Positions 45,701 through 60,700 of a stretch of DNA of 64,000 bases are shown here, piece after piece. This DNA comes from Branchiostoma floridae (taxonomy: Eukaryota; Chordata; Leptocardii; Amphioxiformes; Branchiostomatidae), in NCBI RefSeq assembly GCF_000003815.2, contig NC_049991.1, positions 13,245,133-13,309,132 of the forward strand. Reading direction: 5' to 3'. Within the stretch, counting starts at the first letter, position 1. Every line of letters starts with the position of its first letter. The notes under the pieces were generated by a model that made no database searches, had not been told where the DNA came from, and saw only the letters and a list, made by a program, of their open reading frames with translations. The position numbers were made by a program, and so were the translations under genes.

Positions 45701-48700
45701 TATGGGCCTATAAATAACACCAACGTTGTCAAGGAAATGACCTCCTCCATGTGACCACTCAATATATAATACTAATGTTGTAATGCATATCTGTAACCTA
45801 TGGGACCAGTGTGCTTGTCACTAACACAAAGACCATGTCTTTGCACATATATCTAGATAATCAGAGGCTATAGATTAGAACTTGCTATCTTTTTTACTTC
45901 CTCATCTTTGATTTATTTGCAAAGAAAATGAAATGTAATCTATAGAAAGAAATGGCCTTTGCTATGAAGAGATATAGCATGGATATAGAATTTTCTAGAG
46001 TTACGTAATGAAGATATCATATTGGATGATAGCAGTATTATATGGCATGTTGAGTATGTGTTCCTGTGGTTTTCCTTTGTAAAGAGTGTAGACAGTGAAA
46101 ATAAGACATCCTGTGAGGGATAAGAAATATAGATGTAGACATGAAAGAAAAGGGAGCAAGATTTGCCATTGTCATGAGAGAATTGAGAAGAAAACTTTAG
46201 AATCCAATCTTCAAAAACTCTGGATGGAATTGAAACTGTTCTTTTCTTTGTATAACAAGCTTCTCTCGAAAAAGCACAAATTAATTCAAGGTGTAGACCT
46301 GGAAGACTGGAATAAACCACATTATACTCCATTTAGAATGCAGGGTCTGTAGTCTTGGCCTCTGGGTTCACATACATACAGGGTGCTATGGGACAGACAT
46401 GCAGAATTTGTTACTTGTGTAATGTGAACAGGGATTTGGCTGTTATAGGAAACAGTAGTTTTGTTAGCCTGGATTCCATACCCCAACCTCAAGATATATC
46501 TTTCGTGTTGGGGTCTGGCAACATGGCTGTAGAAAGGTTCTCGAAGGCCCGTTGATCAGTGGGAGGAGAACCTAGGATTGATGACCACTCTCACCACAGG
46601 TAGCCAGCTACAACACACCACAGTTGGTCAGCAGGCTATCACAGTAGCGAATCAGCTACATTATGGATTCAAAAAGTACAGTTGGGGGTCTTTAACCAAT
46701 CATGGCAGGGGTGTAATTACCTCCTGCTGATCCTGTGTTGTTCTATTGGTGGTGTTTTTTGCCCACTATAAGGTGCAAAATTGAGAAGAGTTCCTATTCC
46801 ATCCGGCCAGACCCCTGCACGATAGATACTTGAGATCGGGCTGGGGTTTGGTAACCAGGCTATAGTTTTGTAGGAAAGCATACTGATTCACTGGCTGACT
46901 CATTCCTGGAATAGATATTCTCTCCCTATCAACAGTATCGTAAAATGTGATAAAGTCTGAAAGGATTTTATAACTATAAAGTTATCGGAGACTTTCTTTC
47001 TGTGAATTGAAGTGATATTTCTGCCCGTTTTGCTGGAGTGATGACCAAAATATGATTAGAAAGTTTTCAAAGGATACAATCATGTAGTTTTTATCTGCAT
47101 AGTTTTACCTACTTAATTTTCTGTTAAGAAGTATATATAGATGTACATGTGGGGTATTAATTGATAATGAGTGAAAATAGAAACCTGTATTCACAAGTGT
47201 CAATGTAGCTGTATGAATAATGATCCCCCATGCAGTGTGGCTAACAACCCATGATGCTCCCACACCTGTCTGTAATGCATATTTTTGCATGCATGTTGGT
47301 AATAACATATCCATATACAAACCTTTTACTGTATGTCACAGTCAGATTTCAAGGATAAAGAATTTGTCTTCAAGAATAAAGATGACGAGAAACTCCATAA
47401 CCACCCCTTGGTACATAAACAAGTTCTACCCCTCATGGAGACATTGATAAATGTAATATTTTGGCTCAAAACCACATGCCGGAAAAGCCTTTCAGAGAAG
47501 ATTAGGATATAGATATGTATTTTGGAACCAGAGGGCCACCATGTATTATTGTGTTGGGTGTCTCCAGTGATCACATCAGTCACTGATTCAAGTGTCTACA
47601 AGTGTGCCACCAGACAGTCAGCAGACAGATGGATCATTGGAAACAGAAGGCTCAGAAGCTCCTGGCATTCTGTAGGGAAGAGGTAGAACTGAAATAGGAA
47701 GCTGTGCCAGACCACATAGGAAAAGATGTTTCCTGTATGAACTGCACTTTGACAAAGCTAATTTGGAATGTTATATTTTTTTCTCAGAAAGTAACAGGCG
47801 TTGTTGAATATGGTACGAGAATTGTAGCAGAAGGGAATTTATTGCACTAGTGGAGGCAGGGATGAGAAAATTAGCATTTTGAAATGAGACACTTGGTCAT
47901 TGGGGTATTCCTCTTGTAAATTACTTGATTTGTCAGGCTGTCATACTCATAGTATTGTTAGGATACAGGCACTACATCATGCAAATGATGCTGATAAAAT
48001 TATGAAAACTTGGAAAATAATATTTTCTTCTCTGTGGTAGGCCAGGCAGTTGTTTTAGTGGGAGAGTGAGTGAATAATTCCTTTTTTTAGTACCATATGT
48101 CATCATCATTACTTTGCGTAATAGCTTGACCACATGACCACATGTGAATCAGAGCAAGGAGGTTTTAACCTCCTTGATCAGAGCATATTAGATCTACTGC
48201 ACTGTCATTCAAAAGCAATATTGATATCCAGGTCTTGCAGGAGTAATTTGTGTGGTATCTGCCACAGGTAATGCCTGGGTGATGTCAGAAAGCCAGGCTG
48301 TCTAAACCTGACCCATGGTTCACCTGACAGAAATGGGACACTGTGGGGCTAGGTCACAGCCAGCAAGCCATTTGTCAAAACTGCTCTGGTTCAGAGAAGC
48401 TTGATGTGTCTGTCCTACAATATGCAAGGTGTAATACTCTCAGTTGCTGTGAAAATGCTTTTATTTTGTAGATTAGCTTTTTAGTTTAGAATAACTTATG
48501 ATACGTGATCTACCAGAATGGCAAGGGATTTATTTTAGTGATTATACATTTTCCTGATTTGTGTACCCATATGGCCAAATGTGCAGCTAGATTGACTTTG
48601 TTAATTGGAATGAAAGCCTCCAATTCTGTTTAATACAGTTTTAAAGGTTTAGATTTGCAGTGTTTTTTAGCACACTCCATATAAGGTTCATTCCAGTATG

Positions 48701-51700
48701 GCTTAGCCACCCAAGCACTGCTTTACGTTTCTTGAATATACACATGTAGGACTGTAGCGCTTGATCAAAGTCAAACTTTCTTGTTGGTATCCCAAAGTCT
48801 TCATTGTCAAGTACTTGGCCCAAACAAGCAGAATCCCCTATGGATGGGGGCTTAATGGTGTGGTAGGTATCTGATTTCTGGAGTTCCCCATGTTGGTGTT
48901 TTCAGTATGCTGAAGGGTCCTTAGCTATGTAATGCCCATTGGATCTCTTTCAACACTGCATCCTTATTAACAGGAAATCCTGGCTTGAAGTGGCAATCCT
49001 CGACCCTCAGGCTTCCTGCTTCGGTGACCTTGGACTTGTGTTATCCCTACCAAGTTCACTGGAGAAAGGGCTGGTCTAATCAAAGACTAATGAAAACCCT
49101 ATAGAAATACACTTCTGCCCTTTCATGTTTTCTCCTATATCTACAGACTGACATTCAGTAAGTCTTCAAAGGACACTTCCTTGTAGATTTATTTGATTCA
49201 TTAATAGAAATAGAAAGGATGTGAAAACTTAGTTCTACTCCAGTTGTTTCCAATTTTTTGTGCAAATGAAAACAGACAACAACAGTTTCCATCTATTATG
49301 GAATGAAAGATGTTTTCTACTACAAGATGTTTGTCTTTGGCGGCCATATTATACACTGGTGTAATTAGCAATTTGATTCTGAAAAGTTGTTATTGCCTAC
49401 TCTTGGACAGTCCAAACAGAGGTTGGAGGGGAAGATTGTGACCATATCATATGCCATGTTTTTGTTTCCTATCCACCAGGGCGGCCTGAAGAGCAGTTAT
49501 TGCCTTCCCCATGAAAACATGAAGGCCACTCAATTACCAAGATAATTAATCCTGCCGTGTTGACAGATCATTAGACACAGGGGTGTGAATTAGCCTACCA
49601 AACACTTGTGTGGTTGACTGTTGACTGTTGTGGCTTCACACGTTGGTGTTGATGTGCAGGGGGTTGATTTGCCCATTTCCTATGGGTTAAAGAGAGTTCG
49701 CACCAGCTCAGGTTGTATGTAAAACATGTGCTTCCTTTCCAACTGATACAGAAACCAAATTTTTACTGTCTGCAGTTTGTAATACATGTAATGTATGTAC
49801 ATGGTTGAGATAAATGACCTGGAATATCAGTTTTAATGGTGTGGAAGACTGGTGAAAAATATGACAAGGAGTGTGTAGGCTGATGTCTTTCTTCAAAATT
49901 GAGGAGAGAGTTAATTAATCCCCTTGTCCCAATCTTCCAGCAACGAAGTACAAATTTTTACATGTATGTGGGAAAAGATAAATGTGATTGAGAATTACAA
50001 ATGGAATAGTTTATATCCTAACATGTACCAATAGGCACACCTAGAGTTACATACCTCATAGTACTTGCACTAGTCAGTTTGAAAACACTTCAATCCTTGT
50101 TTGAAGTATTGATATGTTAAACCACTGTCCCACTTACCCATCCTTTCTTCTATGGATTTCATGGTGATTATAGGCCAATTGTTATCTCTTCAGTACTACA
50201 TGGAAAATCTTATCACTCTAGCTGGGACAATTTGCGGCTCAGAATATAGAGTTGCTTTGAAGCTATTTGTAATTATCTGAAGCTATTTGTAATTATCGGT
50301 ATTCACGCATTATTACAGGCTTCTCCATTGTTGTAAAAGCAGCGACCCTCTTTGAGATGAAAATATGGATTGTGCTAAACACAATATGCGTGGCCTATTT
50401 TCTATTTAAAGATGAGTACAAAGGGTAGGCATTCCATAATAATATAGAGTCAGAAATCTATTGTTATGTCTGTGTCCACCCAGGTGTGAAATACAGCAAT
50501 CTGCAGTTTTTTTCCAGTCATATGCATCAGAGCGCACACAGGTGGTGGTGATAGCTTATTTGTACTTCCTCACCTGGGGATGTCCAGGTAACAATGATAC
50601 AGCAGTTAGTGAGTTACTGCTATCTGAGATGCCTCTGCTATTATGTAAACTACAACAAACATATTCCCCAATGGCCTGGCATACAATGTTACAGTCCTTA
50701 TACAATTTTCTTTGTGATGACTGTTAGTACAAACAAATAAGTTACAACATCAATGTAAGTGCAGCCATTTTAGCCTGTAATTCAATCTGGAGAGTTCAAA
50801 GCGTGTGTCCCTCAGTGACGTCTGTACCCTGCTTTGTCGGGCTTCTCCGTTAGACTTTTCACAACATTCACAACAGAAGATGTGTGCTTGAATACAGAAA
50901 GCAAAGGACTACAAATAAGCAGAATCCAGTGGCAAACTGGCAGCAAGAACTAGGAAATTCTGGTCTCTTTGAATTTGAAGGCTCATTTACTGAACATTTT
51001 ACCTTCTTACTAGAAATCTAAATGTATAGTAAAATCTGAAAAATTATTCTTTTGAAAATGTTCTTCAATAGACCTACATTGTACATGTCATTGCCATTTT
51101 GTGGTATCTTTATTTTTGTGCTAACATACATAGTGGTAACAGCATTGTGAGTATGGCTCCCAGGGTACATTGTGAAGGGACCAGTGCTAGCATTACACCA
51201 CACAGTTGTGGGATTTTTAATGGGGAGGGGGGCAGTTGTCCAGAGTGGAGTGTACTCAGCTGGACATTCCTCCGGCCACCTCACACTGCCCGCCACATTC
51301 CTGCATCTCTTGACCCTGGCTGGAGCAGATGTGAACCAGTCACAACACCAAGGCTACTGATGAGCAACATTGGGTCTTCAACTGAATCCCAGTATAAATT
51401 GTGTAAATGTAAATTGCTCAGAAATGAAATTGGACAGGTAAAAATACAAATGTACAATGTAGTTGAGATTATATGTACATGTAGATGTTGCACAGGTAAT
51501 GTAATATGAGAACCAATTTTGGCTTATATGCATGTGCACATACAATGTACATGTACATACACATTGTTGTACACATTATTGTATACAACATGTACTTGAA
51601 TATGCATATATGAGCAGAGTGATATATATGTATGTATGTTTAGAGATATCTCCAAATGGTTACATTGTTTGTACTGTAAATTATACAACTTACTACAAGG

Positions 51701-54700
51701 ATATGATGAGAGAACGTGTATACTGGTAAAACCGTCCATGGTCGAGTGGCACTTGACTTGTATGCAAACATACAAAGATGCAGAAGCAAAATGCCAGGCA
51801 ACCACAATATCCAGGTTCTAGTTCCTTAAGTGAGATTGTTGTTGTTTCTTTGAAAATGAAAGGTGCTAAACTTAAAGCATGGTTGTTATGATCTGATGTT
51901 GCTGAATTCCTGAGGCAAGCGACCTGCTAAATGGATGTAAACAACTGTCTGGTTTTACTGTGTGGGTCTATTTTGGTCCTGTTATCTTCATGTTACTCTA
52001 CTGTCTGTACTGACTGTAACTTCAAAATCTTTTACAGAGATCTTTTACAGAAATTGTGCAAATGCATTTTTTCGAGTTTGAGGTTAGAGGCCATGAAAAA
52101 GTATTAAATGTAAAACAAGTAATAAGTAACATTTTGAATTAGTTTCAGTCCATTCACAAAGGAATTTTTCTAGGAGGGCAGAGGGCTGAGAATGTTAACT
52201 AGCCAGCCCTAATGATCATAAAAAAATTATTGTAGTATTTACATGCATGTATCTTGTTGACATTGATAACACCAAGAAGGTCGAACCTCCTTGATAACAC
52301 GTTGTAACTCACTTCAATCACGATTTTCCCAGTCTATTTACTGTCATTCTGCTACTTGTGCAAATCAGTTTTTTTCTCCATCTTCTCATACATTGTATAT
52401 GCCATTTACATCCCTACTTCTACATTTAAGCCAAAAAGCAGTTACTCAAGCAACTGGATATCACACACAACTAGATATGATTTTGGAAAATCATATCCAG
52501 TTGCTTGAGTTACTGCTTTTTGGCTAATACTTCTACCTTTGTTTTATTTAGATTTCCATTAATGTTACAGCATTTTGCCATCCTTCCTACTAGAGTCAAC
52601 ATAAATTAAGTGCAAAGAAATGAAATTTAAAACTTATATAACAATACAGAAATTGAACATAATCAAATGTGGTGAACATAAAAGTGAGTGGAGGTCACAG
52701 GTCAAAATAACAAGTATGAGCTGGGTATTGTTAGCCAGAAAACCTTTGATTCACCATAACCTCTTCACCAACCACAGAAGAATGTTCAATATTACATTGG
52801 ACATAATCAATAGTGGCTGTCACCCATAGCTTTGGTAATCACATTATCAAGACCTTGTTCTGTGCAATATCTTTTCTTCATCTGCGGCTACATTCCCCAA
52901 GGGACCCGTAACAGCCAGCAGGAATATTGTGCTAATGCCAAGAACGGATGTCCAATATCTACAGTTGTATTCAACAGCGGCTGGCCTTTTTTTGTATGCA
53001 AGGGTGGGAGACAAACCAAATGTCAGCACAACACTCGACCCTTTCTCTATTTCAGTTTGCTTGATGTTTGTCACAGAAGATTGGCCAGCTGTATATATGA
53101 GATAGAAAATGTCATGTAAGTATAAGTGTTTGTCTGGCTTTTACATGCAGTAAAGACAGTTCCCTGGGCCAACATAGCAGACAATTTTCCACTGGTAGTC
53201 AAGCAACAGGGTCAACAGGGCACCGCCTTCTGTCACCTACATGACATTCGCTGACCTCTAAAATATGGTGAAGCTTGATCAAAGTCCCCGAGAGTCATAT
53301 AACTGTGCATTTAGTAACATGTCTCTAGTAGTAAAGGGTGTTTGGCCTAGAGAAAGAATGGTATGAAGCATTGTCTGGAATTGTTCAAAGACATGACAGT
53401 CCCCTTGCCAGTATCACACCATTTTCTTGTGTTTAGACCTACATTTTTTTGTAAATTATTATTGTGAACACCAGTGTGGCAAAGAAGAGCTAAACAAATT
53501 ATACTTTTTTATAGTTCTGGACAAAGTTAATTAATGGTACCAACACAATGACATTGGAATTTTTGTGCCAGAACCATTGTCCACTTTTGTGAAGAAACTT
53601 TTATCCTTAGACAATATCGTTTATCGTTACATTTAATTTTCACTTAAAGACTGTTCTTTGAATTCCTTGTGAACTACAATGGATGATCCTTGCAGACTGC
53701 CAAGTCCATAAGCAGTAAAGATGCAGATTTTCACTCAGGCATCTGTGCCCTTCTGATAAAGTATGGTGCAAAGGTCTCGGGGGGTGCTTCCACAAATTGT
53801 CCCTGTGAAAGTGCAAGGCAAATTGTGATCTATGACTCTCCAATTCTCATCTGCAATTCTGGACCTCTGCCAAGATACATGGACATAGGTTGTAGCATGT
53901 TGGCTGGCCCTCTTTGAATGCCCTTTTATTTATGCCAACGACCTGGAATACACTGTGCTAAAAGATGCTATAAGAATGTTGAAAGTCACTGTATAAGTTA
54001 TAACACTAGACGTAGAAGTCACCTTGAACTTGAAATGTCTTTGCTGGTTGTATTAGCAGGGAAACTTCACTGATTTGATTTTGTTGCAAGTTGTCTGCAT
54101 TCATCATGGTATGTTCTTTATCTCTCTAACATGGTACTATGATTTTTTGTTGGCAAGGTTGGTAGTTTTTTTTAGCTTTGTTATATTCATTGTACGTAAT
54201 AAAGATTCTGTCATTTCAGACTTGGTAATCACTTATTGGCATGAGATGAGCTTTTCTTTAAGTGATGGAAAAACTGCATCTTTTGTGTCACCTTTGGTGA
54301 CAAGAAAAGGCGACAAGAATGAGAAATTAGACTCTAATAACTGGTTTTAAATTTTCTCATCCCTCCTTATAGAGTCCTATCGTCCGTCGGCAAATTAGAG
54401 CTAGTTAAGATGCACTGAGGCTATTACAGTGGGAGTGTCTGAGAAGAGGCTTAGAAAATAATTGAGGCTGCTTGATTTAATTGTATTGAAGAGCTTTAGA
54501 CCGGCCAGGTAATCAGCTATGATGGTAAATTGTGTCCAGGGACAATCACAGGTTTCCACCCCTGTAAAATATGTGAGTTAGCTGACGATGCTTTATATAT
54601 GGTAATGAATAGGTAGAGGTGACACTTGAAGGGATGATAACTGCTTATAATAATAGCCTTCAGACTAAGATGTTTTGGACCATCATAAAATATTTATGGG

Positions 54701-57700
54701 TCATCCTCAGAGCTAAATGCATTTTATCAGTTTAACACTCATGGAATCTTTGAGCAAGAAGATTGCACTTTACCAGGCTTTGTGTAAGTAGCTTTGGTAT
54801 GTTTTCCCCATGCCTCTCAAAGACTTTTGGTATAGAAAAAATGTTAACCCCAGAATAAAGCCAAACACACCAGGTGTTTCAAACTTTAACAGAATGCTGA
54901 GCATTGTGTATTACAAGTAGGTGAGATCTCAGGAGAGCTGTATCAAGGCACTAAATGTTCATCCTGCCTCAGTGTAAAATCTTGCACTGATATTTTACAA
55001 CGTACGACTTAACTGGATAATGGCATGGTAGTAGGAGCAATTTCGACTCCTCCTGGTGAACTGTCCATTAGCCAACAGCTCAGAGGACAACCTGAGAGTA
55101 CAAGGTGCCATTAGCCTACCTTTCAGTGGATCCTTTGTTTCCATGGGGACAGTTCTAAGTGGTTGAGAACTTGTGTTATCTCCATCTGTGGAGCAGTTGG
55201 GAATGAAAAGTTCAGTTGTCAAGGCCATTGGGAGAAATGTGGGTTAAATGTTTGAAAACCTGTCCATTTTCAAAGGATGCCTCGAAGACTTCAACTCAAG
55301 AACTCAAGTCAGCATTTGCTCTAGTAGAAAAATTCTATTCTAGATGTCACAAGTTCTTTGTTTTCTATGAAAAAAGTTCTTCTTCTAACATTTCAAAACC
55401 TGTCCATTTTCAAAGGATGTTTTCAAAGACTTCAAGAAAGCAAATGAGCATTTGCTGTGGTAGAGAGATTGTATTCAACTCAAGAACTCAAGTCAGCATT
55501 TGCTCTAGTAGAAAAATTCTATTCTAGATGTCACAAGTTCTTTGTTTTCTATGAAAAAAGTTCTTGTTCTAACATTTCAAAACCTGTCCATTTTCAAAGG
55601 ATGTTTTCAAAGACTTCAAGAAAACAAATTAGCATTTGCTCTAGTAGAAATATTTTATTCTTGATTTCACAAGTTCTTTGTTTCCTATGAAAAAAAATTC
55701 TTGTTCTATTATATCTAACATGTCTGATTCTAACCAAATTACATATTGTACCAGCATGTCTGACCATGACAGCCATTCACATATCACTCTGCACCTGTAG
55801 AGCACAAACAATAGACCAGGTGTGCTTTTATTCTCTTACCTGCCCAAATCAGAAAGAGAACAAATCCCACACTTCCATTAATAGTATCAGGTTTAGACAT
55901 CAAAGGATGTAGGGGAGACAAGGGAAAGGCAAAACCTACAGGTAGATTTCTATCACTGTCTGATCAAAGGCAGCCATACATGTAAGTGTTCTCTGTCAAA
56001 ACAACTCAAGAACATTGGTAGGTTTTCTTGCTGGGGGAGCATTCTCCTACCCATGTGAAACATGCAAGTGCATGTTTATATAGGATGCTACATTATATGT
56101 AATACATTTAGTGGTATACTTTTCTATCATTTTTCCCTTCGTGTCATGTTTACAATTCAAGTCACAGACAGTACTAAGAATGGCAAATGTCACCATTGGC
56201 AAGAAGATACCATCAGATTTCTCTGTCAGGAGACAAGAGATACATGTTATTTTTGTCTCCCTGTACAAATACTGGTCCAAGCATTATTCTGATGTATATT
56301 TAAGTCATCACTCCACATTGAGAAGCTGGGACAATGAGATGTTTTTCTTTTGGTATCAGTTTTCCAGCAAGTGAATGATAAAGTCAAGAGGTCATTGACA
56401 TATGTACGTGTTACATGTAAATACATCACATAAATACATACTATATACAAATATTGACTTTAATATAAAACCTACACAATGACTTGACTTATATCATCAA
56501 TTTATTTCAGTCCAAGTTGTCTGTTTGACTTTCATCTTGCACGGGCATCTTTTGAAACTGCTAGAGTAGATGGTTAACCATTCAGGTGGTTGACCTGTTC
56601 ATCCTTGCTCATGGTATAAATGGCTCGTATTTTCCTTGCCGCCAAATAATGACAGGCCTTCCTTACAAAATGGGCGAAATTACTAGCTAAACACATCCCA
56701 AGTGGTCGTTTGGAAATGTCACACAGGGTAATGATGGGGTGCTGCTCTGTTCAAAGCATGCCCTGTAAAACGAGCGAGATACTGCCATGGTTGAGATGTA
56801 GGTCTTCCAGCCAAGCAAGAAAAGCGATGAAAGGAAAAGTGGAACGTAAACAGAAACATTGATCAGAATTAGAGTGATTAGTCTTTGCAGATAAATTATA
56901 GTACTTGAAACTGATTTTTTTTTATATCTTTGTTTATAGTAGGTAGCCTTCTCAAGGCTATGTATTATATTCAAGACAGTCTTAAAGATCAATTTATGAT
57001 GAACAAACAAATACATCAGTACATCAGTAGAAAAATGTCATACTTGTAATGTACTTTGTAAAAAATTGTTACATCAAATCAGTATGTAGTGAATTGTATT
57101 GCCATAAAATCAAATTAAATTCTTCATAGAAGACAGGATTTTACAGAATAAGCCCTATACGACTTACTTCTCTGGTAAAGAGCATCTATGAAGGTCGTAT
57201 ATTGCACCATAATGCCAAGGTCAGGCCTACCATTAGTATGGCAATCAGCTGACGGCATCAGTGTAATAGGCTTTATACTGCCGTGGGATCATCCGATGGT
57301 GAGCATATTGCTTTTAGGGCAACTGACAGGATTACCATGGCCAATTGTGTAGAAAATGATTATGCTGCAGCGTGTGCTATTGTGTACAGCCTAAGGTGCT
57401 ATGCTACAAGTTCTATCTATGACTATGAGATACATGTAGTAGGAAAAACAGAAGAACCTACCAGATTGAACTGGTAGTCCTGTTTTGGCTTGCAAGTTTC
57501 TACAGATTTTCTATAACTTAAGCCCTTTCACAGAGATCAGAACGCATGTGTGGCGACAGGAATTCTAGGTAATATGTCAAAGGTAAAGTCCCTGGAAAAG
57601 AAAACAGTCCTTGTCGTGACCATTGTTTCGATTTGCATATAACAACGCCCAAACGGGTTTTGCTTTTTTTCAAGGCCTTTACCTTTGGCATATTACCTGG

Positions 57701-60700
57701 AATTCCTGTCGCTGCACATGCGTTCTGATCTGTGTGAAAGGGCTTCTTATCTAGTACATGTATTTATTTACCCAATGTTTGGATTACAGGGGAGGTTCAG
57801 TGTTCAGTGCTATTTCTTTTTTTTGCATGGTAGCAGTTTTACACAACTGTGTAATTACCTATTGATATTATAATTGCATGACATGCTGTACTAATTGTAT
57901 ATTATGAGACATTCCTGCTGTTTATCATGGTGTGAAATTAGACCACAGCTTGGCACCATTTCCTATATATAAACATACATTTACATCAAAATGTATCTAT
58001 TATAGTATTAGACTGCCAATTATGTAGTTAGGCAATTGAGCCATTTGATAATGGGCAGGAATACTGTAAATGCAGAAATGTTCGCGGTGGATTAATGTTC
58101 GCGGTTTTCGCGGTGACCACTTCACCACGAATTTAAAACCGCGGCGAACATTTTTCTATAATGATATTAGATTGCAGTCTGTGGTGTTACTGCGAACTTA
58201 AATCCACCGCGAAAAGTCCTTTTTCCCCGCTACCGCGAAATTAAATCCCCGCGAAATTAAAAACATTTACAGTATAATAGTAAGCCATAGATTGACAGAA
58301 TAAAAACATTGATTGGTTCAATGTTGTGCATGTTATATATACAGAAACAATCATCATATGCACCTATGCTGTATATTCCTATCCTGGAGGTAACCAAAGA
58401 CATCCCATTATTTACGGAGTGACATTGACCTTGTTTGTTGACCTTTGTGCTCTCGCAGTCACCCATGATAGAAGTTCTTATTCAAGGTTTGACCTGGGCA
58501 GGCCTCTATGAATATTATTATTGGTAAGCTGTCACCAGCTGTTGTCCTCAGTATGTCTACATGTACTAGCTTTTTAACCATGATATATTTCTTCTATTAG
58601 GTCAGGATGATTACCTTGGAAAAGCTATACATTTGAGTGTATATTAGCAAATAATGCACTGTCTAAGGTATCAGTTATAAAGTCTTTTCTATAACACCAA
58701 TCACTATCATACAAACTCTTATAATTGTTCTTACCAAGGAGGAGTCATTGCGCAATACAAGTGACCATTGTGTTTATGTTAGATTTGTTCAAAATCTTGC
58801 AGATTGAACATGACTGTGAGTTATGCATACAAAGTCTCTTCCATATGGTTTATTGTATGTCCATTCCTGGTATACGTTTGTAAACTTTGGGGTCATCTGA
58901 GAAAAGGTTTTGCAAATATCTATCGTAATTTCAATGTCATTTACCATACGTATTTACCTGAATGTATTAACGTACATTGTGTATGAACAAAAGAGAGAAT
59001 AATCCCAATTATGCAGTATTGTCGACCATGTATAAAACAATAGACATTAGTACCATGGTGGAGCAATGAGTTATCACCAGCAAAGCTCTCAGAAGAGCAG
59101 ATTATGAAAATTTAAAGATGGCAGACTCTCACTTGTCTAAGCAGGGATGTAAAAGTCGTAAATGCTCGCACCGATGAAGTAATATGTCAGGGTGTGAGAT
59201 CAAGGCGGCCAATTAGGCGATGGCTTCTGAATTTTGGAGGAGAGGAGACAATCGTGGCGGGCGCGGGACCATTTTATGGTTATGAATTGGTTCAATCTTT
59301 TCCTGTCGCCAGAGATGGTGGAAATATTGATCATGATATGGTAACAAATGAGGTGAAATAGCTACGTGTAGGAAAGAGCATATGAGGTGTGTCTGCTCCA
59401 CAGTCTGTCGGTGAATATCTGGAAGGTTAGAATCTTGCTGTTTTGAACAGATTTAATTTCTGTATCTTAAATGATGGATATCGGGAAACTTACAGAATGG
59501 GTCATGTCAGGCAAAAGATAATAATAATAATAATATCTGGTGTATTTTGCCAGCCAGTAGGTACCCAGTGTGTTGAATAATGAGGCTGATTAACGTGGTC
59601 GATCCAGAAATTTTTTTTTTTGATGGTTGATGCAGAATGCATGCATCACTAGAAAGGATACACAGGTTGAATCCCCAGGGAACAGTCTATATCTATACAT
59701 GTGTAAGAAGCACATTCCTCTGCAGGCCACTGAACTGTATTGACTTGCCTGATTAGCTGGGTCAGAGAGCTCAGGTAAGATCCTGAATGGTCCAGGTAGT
59801 AACCAGGTCAGCAACTGGGGCTGACCTGGCTGACCCTGTAAGGTTGTGGGCTGGACCAGTCTGCCCCCCTCCCCCATAGGAATTTGTCAGTTCATTAGTT
59901 TGAGAAGGAGCCTTGAACTTGAAGAGAAGATGTAGCATCCTTGCATACACACTTGAAGTAATGGGCATGCTGTTATAGTCAAGTCGTAAAATAAGTCAGC
60001 CCTACCACTTACGAAACTAAGTACTAGACAAAATCAATGAGGCCATACTCTCAGAAGTATGGGGCACATACACAATGTACAGCAATGGTATAAACCGTTG
60101 GTTAAGATTTATTACCATGAAAAATCCACTTATTGAAAAGGTCATCTGATACCTGTGTTTATCTGTGAAACAAAGGAGTTGTTAGTGGTATGTACACAAC
60201 ACCTGTTTGTTGGTAACTCAAGGACAGGTCAAGATATTTCACATAGCCTTGAGCTGAATGATAAGTTAAGTGTTGAGCAAACATAATCTATATTGCAGAT
60301 GAAAAACAGGTGAACTGTACTGTAGTGATAGATGGATAGGCTCACCTGTGTCCTCATTGGGTAATTGATCGCAGCAATTAGCACCTGGTCCCTTGGGTAT
60401 GAGGTCTATTGATTACTGTCATGACCTGTTACCAGTGTGACAGAATAGGATGCGCCAATGTGTGGTTTTGACAAGTGACCTTGCTAAGGTCTTACAGTGT
60501 AGGCCTTAGATCTAAGTGATCGACTCTAACTTTTGAGTTATCTGAGAAAAAGTATTGCAAATATGTATCAAAATTTCATGACCATTTATGATAGGATATC
60601 AGGTCTACTGATTACTGCCATGAACGGATGAATTGTCACCAGTATGGCAGAAGGATGCACCAATGTGTGGTTTTGACAAGTGACCTTGCTAAGGTCTCAC

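Noticed and set aside
51018-51509. Overlapping plus and minus frames around 51.1-51.5 kb
   Set aside because: Both strands are open over the same GC-richer block; it looks like a dispersed non-coding repeat, not a gene.
52832-53119. Cys-rich 95-residue frame in CASKIN intron 1
   Set aside because: Cysteine spacing matches no module I know, and there are no convincing splice sites; treated as chance.
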